Assembly (NCBI GenBank): GCA_030248135.1 | Contig: JASANC010005168.1 | Span: 22,501-86,500, forward strand | Reading direction: 5' to 3' | Length of the DNA: 64,000 bases | Source of the DNA: Theristus sp. LFF4_11 | Lineage: Eukaryota; Nematoda; Chromadorea; Monhysterida; Xyalidae | In this document: in pieces, positions 32,871 to 43,300 of the stretch | Numbering within the stretch: position 1 is the first letter of the stretch | Layout of the letters: each line of letters begins with the position of its first letter | The notes under the pieces: generated by a model | The model's database searches: none | Seen by the model: the letters and a program-made list of their open reading frames with translations, nothing else | Told to the model about the DNA's origin: nothing | Translations under genes and position numbers: made by a program

Positions 32871-33644
32871 TAGGGTTGGCAAAATACCGTTTTTTTTCAA
32901 ATCGTGGTAAAAAAAATCTGTATTTTTACCGGTAAAATTACGGTAATTTTACCGGAAAAAAACGAAAGCCAAAAAGTTGTAAAAACCCACATATTTTTCA
33001 CAGCCGACTTAAACTTGAACCAGGATTTGTGAAAACAACTTTCAGAATGCTTTTTTCAAAATATCGTGCACCAACAAAGAAAATAAATTATGTTTGGGCT
33101 TGAAAACCCAAAAGGTCAGCAATAAATCGAACATTATCTTTTGCTCAATCGTTTATATTCCACCAATTACACAGGAAAAACCACAGCGTTTTCACCGGAC
33201 AGTCTTTGGTCACAATAGACGAACACAATTTGCTGCAATAACGCAATTAAACCGAATTTAGAGTCAGTTCAGATCAAAAAGAAAACAAATCAGTAATTGT
33301 GTAAGAAAGACAATTTTGAGCGACATTTGGAATTTTTGAAATTTTCAGCTCAGCTCGGCAGCTCCAGCCGATTCTTGCACCTCGCTTAACAGTTCTTTCA
33401 AAACATCAGTGTCAATTCCGTCATCATATTTTTCTTGGTCACAGATTTTCTCATCAAAAATGATATGAAAACTCGGGGTCCGAAATTGAAAAAAACCGGA
33501 AAAATACGAAAAAAAACGGAAAAATACAGAAACGGTCTTTTTCCCGTTTTTTTCAAGGCACCAATTTTTGCCCTGGTAAAAAACGCGTATAAATACGTGT
33601 TTTTTTACCGGTAAAAAACCGGTATTTTTACCATGCCAACCCTA
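32871..33644. mobile_element. hAT-like element A2, nested in B2
   Basis: Ends TAGGGTTGGCAAAATACCG and ...ACCATGCCAACCCTA, with the 8-bp duplication GCTGTAGC on both sides. B1 at about 20575 carries the unbroken site GCTGTAGCTAAGTCGGC. It is in inverse orientation to A1 and has 774 bp without B-type interruption. Confidence 0.93.
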
Positions 33645-34039
33645 GCTGTAGCGAAGTCGGCAACCCCTGTCGGTCGGCCGGGATAGAACATGTTTTTCAG
33701 TCGGTAGGCCATGAGATGAACATGATATCTTGTTGATTGGCGTATGTTATATGTCTACAATGGAGTTGTGCGATATATTGTTAAACAATTGGAGCGGAGG
33801 TGTTGGTTAATACCACATCACACGACCGTTTTTCAGATACCCGATAACATGGCCACATGTTAAAACTTGCGTGCTGAGCTAAACTAACGTGTTAAACTTG
33901 CGTCTGTCAGTTGCCCGCAACGTGATCGCGAAATCATGGTACGTTTTTTCGATACGATGATTTGTAGAGTGGGCTCTCTCTCGCCATGTGGCAGATAGCA
34001 TAGCTGGTTGAACCTGAAAGTAAGTGTCTTGGGGGGGCG

Positions 34040-34747
34040 TAGAGATGTCAAAAAAAATCCTATTTTTTTCTTAAAAAAAAAAATTTAATTTTTTTTCAAA
34101 TCAAAGTTGTTCAGAATTTTTCAGGGAGTCCGAATATCACCATCTGAGGAGCCACCGACTTACCATATGACCCCCACTTGTATGGGAGGAGGGTGAAAAT
34201 TTCAGACTTGGTTTCGGCGACCCCATTTTCCCACCGACGACATCACGTCTCGTGTTTTGCCTCTCAATTCACCTCAAATAACACGGAAACAAGTTCAACA
34301 ACAAACCGGTGTGATCATGCTGACGACACGAGGCGAAACAGCAACGAGCAACCAACGAACCAACAAAAAAAATCGACCTTTCGAGATCCTGAAAAACGAT
34401 GCATAAATGTGAGTTCTCTGCTTCTATCTCACCTTAGCGGCATCGGAATTTGTTGAACTAGCCTTTGCGACGCTCAAGTACTTCAATGCGCGAGTCGATC
34501 ATCACTCACCAAGGCTGAAAACAGTCGATAAATCGATCCAGAATACCACCTGCAGCGTTGAAGACTAAGTGACAAGGTAAAGTCAAAGAAAATTTTTGTT
34601 GAACTTTCGAAAAATTATACCAAAAACGGCATTTTCAGGGCACATTAAAGAAAAAATTTCAAAAATTTTTAATAAAAAAATTAAAAAATGCTCATTTTTT
34701 TACTTTAAAAAAATAAAAAAAAATTTTTTTTGACCGTTACATCTCTA
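34040..34747. mobile_element. hAT-like element C1, nested in B2
   Basis: Ends TAGAGATGTCAAAAAAAATC and ...GACCGTTACATCTCTA, with the duplication GGGGGGCG on both sides. The empty site is the CGCCCCCCC stretch of B1 near 20610. The interior carries CACCGACTTACCATATGACC and a 92-codon frame with no family match; no transposase. Confidence 0.9.
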
Positions 34748-34792
34748 GGGGGGCGACCGGGTCGACAGAAGGGGTTGCCGACTTAGCTACAG

Positions 34793-35537
34793 TAGAGATG
34801 TAAGGGTCAAAAAAAAATTTTTTTTAAATTTTTTTTTTAAAAAAAAGTTAAAAAAATGAGCATTTTTTTTATTTTTTTTATTAAAAATTTTTGAAATTTT
34901 TTCTTTAATGTGCCCTGAAAATGCCCTTTTTGGCATAATTTTTCGAAAGTTCAACAAAAATTTTCTTTGACTTTACCTTGTCACTTAGTCTTCAACGCTG
35001 CAGGTGGTATTCTGGATTGATTTATCGACTGTTTTCAGCCTTGGTGAGTGATGATCGACTCGCGCATTGAAGTACTTGAGCGTCGCAAAGGCTAGTTCAA
35101 CAAATTCCGATGTCGCTAAGGTGAGATAGAAGCAGAGAACTCACATTTACGCATCGTTTTTCAGGATCTCGAAAGGTCGAAATTGCACTGGCTGCCACTG
35201 CAAGCGTAACTTCGTTGGTTGCTCGTTGCTGTTTCGCCTCGTGTCGTCAGCATGATCACACCGGTTTGTTGTTAAACTTGTTTCCGTGTTATTTGAGGTG
35301 AATTGAGAGGCAAAACACGAGACGTGATGTCGTCGGTGGGAAAATGGGGTCGCCGAAACCAAGTCTGAAATTTTCACCCTCCTCCCATATGAGTGGGGGT
35401 CATATGGTAAGTCGGTGGCTCCTCAGATGGTGATATTCGGACTCCCTGAAAAATTCTGAACAACTTTCATTTTTAAAAAAAAAATTTAAAAAAAAAATTA
35501 AAAAAAAAATGGAAAATTTTTTTTCTTGACATCTTTA
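34793..35537. mobile_element. hAT-like element C2, nested in B2
   Basis: Ends TAGAGATGTAAGGGTCAAAA and ...CTTGACATCTTTA, with the duplication AGCTACAG on both sides. Inverted relative to C1, 38 bp from C1's duplication, and sharing the same interior (GGTCGCCGAAACCAAGTCTG). Confidence 0.9.
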
Positions 35538-35851
35538 AGCTACAGGAAAAAGGAATTTTTGAACACAGTCAAATTTTGGTAATTTTCTAAAGAGGAACAA
35601 CTAAGAACGGTTCAATATTCAAGTGCACGTCAAAAATTGTCCTGTTTTACTGTTGAAAATGCAACATTCCCTCTATGAAATGGACATAATTTCAATAAAA
35701 CACGATTTTCGCTCTTATAGTTTTCCGGATTGTTCTGAAAATAGTCTAGCTGAACTCAGCTCGACGAGACGCTTCGAACGAACCTAACTTGTAAAAAAAA
35801 AATTTTTTTAATTTTTTTTTTTTAAATCCGGATTTTTTTCCCCTAACCCTA

Positions 35852-35996
35852 AACGGGAGTCATTCGGGAGGCGCTTGCAAATCATATGTGGTTCTTCGGA
35901 TTCCCTGATTGATTTAGCACAACTTTGATTTTTGAAATTTTTTTTAATTAAAAAAAAACAAAAATGGCGATTTTTGTTTTTTTTTTAACAACCCTA
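35852..35996. mobile_element. hAT-like element D1, truncated
   Basis: Begins within the family (GGGAGTCATTCGGGAGGCGC) and ends at the terminus ...TTTTAACAACCCTA. The other half is missing where it meets B2. Confidence 0.7.
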
Positions 35997-36059
35997 GTGG
36001 ACCCGGTTGGCACGTTTTATGATATTACGCTCCAGTTAACTCACGCTCCACAATTGGAT

Positions 36060-36170
36060 GTTCTCGGACATTGCTAAAACGGACCTAAACCTAAAAACCA
36101 AACCTAAACCTAATCTTAAGCAAAACCTGTTCCTAACCTAATCCTAACCTAAGCCAAGCCTTTTTAAGAA
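36060..36170 (+). repeat. Telomere-like CCTAA-rich tract
   Basis: Repeated CCTAAACCTAA, CTAACCTAATCCTAACCTAAG words occur here. They are irregular, so this is a degenerate interstitial tract and not a telomere. Confidence 0.5.
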
Positions 36171-36221
36171 AGCAAGAATGAAAATAACTGCGTTTTGAAC
36201 GAGTTTATGTTGAGTGCGGAG

Positions 36222-36924
36222 TAGGGTTGTTGAAAAAAACAAAAATCGTCATTTTTTTTTAATTTTTTTTTTTTTTTAATTTCAAAAATCAAAGTTGTGC
36301 TAAATCAATCAGGGAGTCCGAAGAACCACATATGATATGCAAGCGCCTCCCGAATGACTCCCATATGACGGAACTTTGCAGATTTTGTTTTGGTGACCTC
36401 AATTACCCCTTTTCCAAACCGTCACCATGCCTCTTCTTGTGTTTTGACCTCCAAAACGTCACTAATTGTCCCCAGCTAAACTAATGCTAAAGTGAAGACA
36501 AACATACCGCCTTGAAATTCGATCAATTCTTCTGATGGTGTTGCGACGACACGACACGAAGCAGCAAGCAACCAGACAACGTAGCGCTTGCAAACGGAGC
36601 AGCGAGCACAATCGGACGCTCTGCGAGGCGAATCGTCACCTTATCTGCATCGGAAATGGTAGGCCAAGCTTTGGGACGCTCAAAAACTTCATCGCAGATG
36701 TTGTCGTAGCCTAAAATCAGTCGGTAAAACGGCCTAAAATCGACTGCTAAAGGTTTTACGAGGTATAATCAAAGAAAATTTTTGTTGAACTTTCGAAAAA
36801 TTTTGCCAAAATTGAGGTTTTCAGAGCATATTAGAGGAAAATTTTTCGAATTTAAAAATCGGCATTTTTGTTTTTTTTAATCACTTTTTTTTTAAAAAAT
36901 TTTCATTTTTGTTTAACAACCCTA
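36222..36924. mobile_element. hAT-like element D2
   Basis: Ends TAGGGTTGTTGAAAAAAACA and ...TTTTGTTTAACAACCCTA, flanked by the duplication GTGCGGAG (36214-36221 and 36925-36932). The interior contains CCTCCCGAATGACTCCCATA, shared with D1, and a layout like C1/C2 (GGGAGTCCGAA...). Non-autonomous, 703 bp. Confidence 0.92.
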
Positions 36925-37047
36925 GTGCGGAGCGTGTGCACGCGCGCCAGTGGATCATGAGCAATGAGCAATGCGGATGCGGGGCAGGTGCATATCATAA
37001 TGAAGCTTTGCGAGTGGACCCGCGCTTGATTCGCTTTTTTTTTTTAA

Positions 37048-37157
37048 TATTTGAAGCACGCCCCCCACCGATTCCGGAAACCCGAAGGTACCAAACTCCG
37101 GTGGGATTGGGGAACGGACGGCTCACCATCCCGTGGAACCAATACCCTCGCCACGTG
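37048..37157 (-). repeat. SINE 3'-domain copy upstream of the J-protein gene
   Basis: Nearly identical to 7190-7300 (GCACGCCCCCCACCGATTCC through CCCTCGCCACGTG). It lies 210 bp before the DNAJB start codon, in the promoter or 5' UTR. Confidence 0.65.
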
Positions 37158-37366
37158 AGGGGGACAGCCTCTAAGCCCCGCTGTATTGCGCGAGTACAAT
37201 CTGTGTCGCAAAGACAAAATCGTTTTCTTGATGCAGAGAAAGGCAACGAGGAGCGCGCGCAACGCAGACACTGAGTCACAGAGAATAAAAGAAGAAACAT
37301 AAAAGACAAAAATCGAAAAGCAAGACAATCCAGTTTAGTTCTTTTTTTACACTTCGGTCGAGAGAA

Positions 37367-40300
37367 ATGGTGCTGGATGCGAACAAGGCCGAAGCGGAGC
37401 GATGCGTCGAAATCGCACAGTCGCGTCTGCGTGCCGGAGACACAGAAAAAGCGCTCAAGTTTCTCCGTAAAGCCGATCAACTGCATCCATCGCCGACGAT
37501 TAAAAGTGGGTTTTTTGTTTCCTCAGATTTTTTCTTTGTTTTTTGTGAAGGTCTGACCCTGGCCTGCTGAGTCTTCGTGTTGAGTGTGACACGCGGATTG
37601 TGCTGATGGAGGGGCAGGGCATACGGTGAAAAAACAGAGATCGATATTTTTTTCAAAATCGCCAGGATAGAATTTGAATGGTAGATTTTTGCTTTATGGC
37701 GTTAATTTAATGAGAAATTGTAAACTTTTGGCGCATTAACCTTAGCTGAACATACCCGAGTGAGGCAATAAATGGTCACCAGGGCGAACTGCGCGTAACG
37801 ATGAAAAATTTTAGAAGTTGCACTGGGAAATACAGTTTTCGATGAACAATTTTTGAACATCTTGATTTTGACTAAAAATTCTAGGGTGCAAATTTTTTCT
37901 TTTTCTAAAAACTCGGATGCAAATGGCCAAAAAGGATGCAAATTGCACCCATTTTGACGCAAAAAAACCATTCGGTTGTATTTTCAAAACTCTTCTCTTT
38001 TACCTGTGGGAAATTTTAAAACTCTGAGCGTGGCTTTTGGTCCAAACACCGATTTGTTTTCATTTCATGCACGATCACAAGACAAACACATTTTGCAAAA
38101 AACGGATTGTGGTTGTTATGCAGAAGGGTCTTGATTGTACTGTTTTGTTTCGGTTTTTTGATGGGGCGGCAAATCCGAAATTGCCGAATTGGGGAGAGGA
38201 GGACCCATAGTTGTTCTAGGGGGGGGGGCCGGCCTAGGGTTAGGGGAAAAAAATCCGGATTTTTTTTTAAATTAAAAAAAAATTAAAAAAAAATTTTTTT
38301 TTTACAAGTTAGGTTTGTTCGAAGCGTCTCGTCGAGCTGAGTTCATCTAGACTATTTTCAGAACGATCCGGAAAACTATTATCTAAAAATGCGGAGGACG
38401 CATATAAAAGGAGGAATATGGCTTTGTGTAAGCAGTGAGAAACTTTTTTGCTTCACAACTATTTTCAAGTTTCTGATGTGGTACACACGGATACAAGTAC
38501 ATAAGAGCCATATTTTTGCGCCGTTTATTCACTATTTCGGTTGCACATGTACTTTGTAGACAATTAAAACTTCAACATTTGCGGTATTTCAGGCATTTAG
38601 CGACCACTAAAACCACTAAAATAACGATCAGACTTCAGATCGCTGATACTGGTTTGCCCAGGACAAAGTGTATCGCAGAGGCATTAGGGAACGCAAGGTC
38701 TCATTTTGTGGCAAAGGCAACGACTCACAGGACAGACCTAGGTTTTTTTTTCAAAAAGTCGGTTCTGCAATTTGCAGAAATTTGGTAAAAAATTTCTGCA
38801 AATGAAATTTGGTTTCTGCAAATTTCAAAAACACGACAAAAATGGTTTTTGTGCTTGTTTAATGTCATTTTTTTCGCTCTGAGCATCATTTCTCAACGAT
38901 GCGCAGAATTGCAATTGCCAATTGCATCGTTTTACCGCAGAATTTTTCAAATATTCAGAAAAAGAACACCAAAACCAAACCAGATTGCCAAACCAAACAA
39001 ATCACCAATCATTCGTTTCAAATCATTCAACCTAATTCAGAGACTTCAAAGCGTTGCTGCAGATAAGCACATAAGCTTTATTGTTGATGACGTACGCACA
39101 GCTATGTAGGTACATACCAGTGACAAAAAGGTATTGTCTTCCGTTGATTTTCACCCTCCTCCCCCAGTTCCAAAAAACCCGAAGGTACCAAAGTCCTGTA
39201 GATTGTTGTAGGAGGAGTGTGGATATTGGCTGAACCGTCCGTTCCGTGAGCCATTGCGTTCGCCACGAAAAGGGGACATTGCCTTCGCCACAAGAAGAGA
39301 ACATTGCCTTCGCCAATGCATGCATCTGCGCAACGCTTTGTCCATGGCAAAGCAGTGTCAGTGATCGAAGATGTAATCTTTAATTTGGTAGTTTTATGTT
39401 ACTATTTGCTCGAAATTCATCGAATGTAATAGTTTCGTTTGTCAAAAAATAAGAGGGCTACCATGTGCAACCGAAATAATAAATAAACGGCGCAAAAATA
39501 TGGCTCTTATGTACTTGTATCCGTGTGTACCACATCAGAAACTTGAAAATAGTTGTGAAGCAAAAAAGTTTCTCACTGCTTACACAAAGCCATATTCCTC
39601 CTTTTATATGCGTCCTCCGCATTTTTAGATAATATTCTGACTTTTACATAATTCCCAAAATCGGACAAAATTCAGAATGCGTTGGGCATATATTCTTCCG
39701 AACTTCCCATTCGGCTTACAGCGCACTGATTTCATTTTTCGTTTTTGAGAGATGTCGCCCGTCAGCTTCCACGGCCGATTTACCCGAAATCGTCACGATT
39801 CAGTATCTAAAACTGTGCTCCTTTAAGAAATCTAAGCCAAAATCCCTGATCAGCGCATTGAATTACGTTGGACTCCACAGGTCTCCTGTTTGTTTTGTTT
39901 TTGGACCGATTTCGCCAGTTTCCACGGCTGATTCGTCACGACTTTGGTTACGAATTTGCCGTTTTTATAATTTTGTTTGTTTCAACTAATTATGTCCTTG
40001 AATTTGAGGGTTGCTACGCATTGTATTCGTCCTGTTGGTGTAGGCCAGGGGTTTTAATGCGCTGTGTCTGAAAGGGTCGGGGAAAAAATTTAACTAAATT
40101 TTCAGAATCTACGAATGAAACTATCGTGAGAAACGTTTTTGTTCGACTGCAAAAGTTTCGAAGGTGAAATTTGAATTTCAGACAAAAATTGAAAGGGCGA
40201 CATTTGAAACCAGGTCAAAACCTTCGAAATTTTGAAAATGCCCAATTTTTTGCCCAAAAAAGGATCGTGGCAAAAAAGTAATTGAATTTTTAAAATCTAC

Positions 40301-43300
40301 GGATGAAATTTTCAAAACCTACGAATGAAATTACCCCAGGAAACTATTTTGTTCGGTTATGAAACAACTTTAGACAAAAATTGCCCATTTTTTGCCCAAA
40401 AAGGGTCGGGGCAAAAAAGTAACCGGACTTTCAAAATCTACAGCTGAAATTACCCCAGGAAACTTTTTTTTCGGTTACGAAACAATTTCAGACAAAAATT
40501 GAAAGGGCGACATTTGAAACCAGGTCAAAACCTTCGAAAATTTGAAAATGCCCAATTTTTTGCCCAAAAAAGGCCGTGGCAAAAAAGTAGTTGAATTTTC
40601 AAAATCTACGGATGAAATTACCCCAGGAAACTATTTTGTTCGGTTATGAAACAACTTTAGACAAAAATTGCCCATTTTTGCCCAAAAAGGGTCGGGGCAA
40701 AAAAGTAACCGGACTTTCAAAATCTACAGCTGAAATTACCCCAGGAAATTTTTTTGTTCGGTCATGAAACAATTTCAGACAAAAATTGAAAGGGCGACAT
40801 TTGAAACCAGGTCAAAACCTTCGAAAATTTGAAAATGCCCAATTTTTTGCCCAAAAAAGGCCGTGGCAAAAAAGTAGTTGAATTTTCAAAATCTACGGAT
40901 GAAATTACCCCAGGAAACTATTTTGTTCGGTTATGAAACAACTTTAGACAAAAATTGCCCATTTTTGCCCAAAAAGGTGGGGTTTCAACATCTACAGCTG
41001 AAATTACCCCAGGAAACTTTTTTGTTCGGCATGAAACAATTTTAAACAAAAATTGAAAGGGCGACATTTGAAACCAGGTCAAAACCTTTGAACTTTTGAA
41101 AATGCCCAATTTTTTGCCCAAAAAAGGTCGTGGCAAAAAAGTAATTGAATTTTTAAAATCTACGGATGAAATTACCCCAGGAAACTATTTTGTTCGGTTA
41201 TGAAACAACTTTAGACAAAAATTGCCCAATTTTTGCCCAAAAAGGGTCGGGGCAAAAAAGTAACCGGATTTTCAACATCTACAGCTGAAATTACCCCAGG
41301 AAACTTTTTTGTTCGGCATGAAACAATTTTAAACAAAAATTGAAAGGGCGACATTTGAAACCAGGTCAAAACCTTTGAACTTTTGAAAATGCCCAATTTT
41401 TTGCCCAAAAAAGGTCGTGGCAAAAAAGTAATTGAATTTTCAAAATCTACGGATGAAATTACCCCAGGAAACTATTTTGTTCGGTTATAAAACAACTTTA
41501 GACAAAAATTGCCCAATTTTTAACCCAAAAAGGGTTGGGCAAAAAAGTAACCGGATTTTCAACATCTACAGCTGAAATTACCCCAGGAAACTTTTTTGTT
41601 CGGTCATGACACAATTTTAAACAAAAATTGAAAGGGCGACATTTGAAACCAGGTCAAAACCTTTGAACTTTTGAAAATGCCCAATTTTTTGCCCAAAAAA
41701 GGTCGTGGCAAAAAAGTAATTGAATTTTTAAAATCTACGGATGAAATTACCCCAGGAAACTATTTTGTTCGGTTATGAAACAACTTTAGACAAAAATTGC
41801 CCAATTTTTGCCCAAAAAGGGTCGGGGCAAAAAAGTAACCGGATTTTCAACATCTACAGCTGAAATTACCCCAGGAAACTTTTTTGTTCGGCATGAAACA
41901 ATTTTAAACAAAAATTGAAAGGGCGATATTTGAAACCAGGTCAAAACCTTTGAACTTTTGAAAATGCCCAATTTTTTGCCCAAAAAAAGGTCGTGGCAAA
42001 AAAGTAATTGAATTTTTAAAATCTACGGATGAAATTACCCCAGGAAACTATTTTGTTCGGTTATGAAACAACTTTAGACAAAAATTGCCCAATTTTTGCC
42101 CAAAAAGGGTCGGGGCAAAAAAGTAACCGGACTTTCAAAATCTACAGCTGAAATTACCCCAGGAAATTTTTTTTTCGACTACGAAACAATTACAGACAAA
42201 AATTGAAAGGGCGACATTTGAAAATAGGTCAAAACCTCCGAAATTTTGAAAATGCCCAATTTTTTGCCCAAAAAAGGGTCGTGGCAAAAAAGTAATTGAA
42301 TTTTTAAAATCTACGGATGAAATTACCCCAGGAAACTATTTTGTTCGGTTATGAAACAACTTTAGACAAAAATTGCCCAATTTTTGCCCAAAAAGGGTCG
42401 GGGCAAAAAAGTAACCGGATTTTCAACATCTACAGCTGAAATTACCCCAGGAAATTTTTTTGTTCGGTCATGAAACAATTTCAGACAAAAATTGAAAGGG
42501 CGACATTTGAAACCAGGTCAAAACCTCCAAAATTTTGAAAATGCCCAATTTTTTGTCCCAAAAAAGTTCGGGGCAAAAAAGTAATCGGATTTTCAAAATC
42601 TACGGATGAAGTTACCCCAGGAAACTATTTTTTTCGGTTTTGAAACAACTTTAGACAAAAATTGAAAGGGCGAACACTCAAAACCCAGTGAAAACCCTGC
42701 GAACTTTTAAAAATGCCCGATTTTTTACCCAAAAACAAGGTTTGGGTAAAAAATTAACCCAATTTCCGAAATCTCCGGATGGAATTACCCCAGGAAACAT
42801 TTTTGTTTGACTGTCAAAATGTCGCAGGTAAAAATTGAAAGGGGTAACACATCTTGATGACATAGCTGAAAAAAAAGGAGACAGAAGAATAAGTAACCAA
42901 GATTTCAGAATAGGTAATTCGCGTCTAGAACGTACGTAAAGAAGTCTGGCGGAAATTTTTCTTCGGCACAGTTTGCAACTTTGGCAGGTCTCTTCGTGTG
43001 CACAGTATCAAGTTTGCAGCATGTATGTTCGTTGCTGCAGGACAGCGACTAAATTTTGAAAACGCGCGCAGGTCCATATTCAGCCATATAATGCGTGATG
43101 CGCTGTCCGCTCGCTTCGCTCGCTCGCGCATCCGCATGATTTCAAAACTCAGAACGTTTGTATGTTCGTCAGAAGTCAGCACACGTTCGGTTTGATATTG
43201 TTCGAAAATCACCAGTGGAATGTAAAGATGACGACGCAAAACGTTCGAATAAAACAGGCTGTAACATACGTTTCTTAGTTCTATGCGTAGAATTCCACAA

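Larger units (their letters stand above)
32551..35851. mobile_element. hAT-like element B2, palindromic, with three insertions
   Basis: Starts TAGGGTTAGACAAAAATTC and ends ...GATTTTTTTCCCCTAACCCTA. Both ends match the left end of B1 (AGGTTCGTTCGAAGCGTCTC, inverted at the right), so the copy is a left-left foldback. Removing the three insertions and their duplications leaves about 1050 bp, the size of B1. The flanks (ATTAGGCA and AACGGGAG) do not match each other, so one side has been lost or recombined. Confidence 0.8.

Noticed and set aside
34178..34456. 92-codon frame as a transposase or host gene
   Set aside because: It lies inside a 708-bp non-autonomous element, is repeated in C2 with changes, and has no recognisable domain.
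36060..36170. CCTAA repeats as a telomere or chromosome end
   Set aside because: The words are irregular and short, and genes continue on both sides; at most an interstitial remnant.
40918..42863. Repeated minus-strand frames of 60-72 codons starting near PRPFLGKK
   Set aside because: They are translations of the 288-bp tandem array, not genes.
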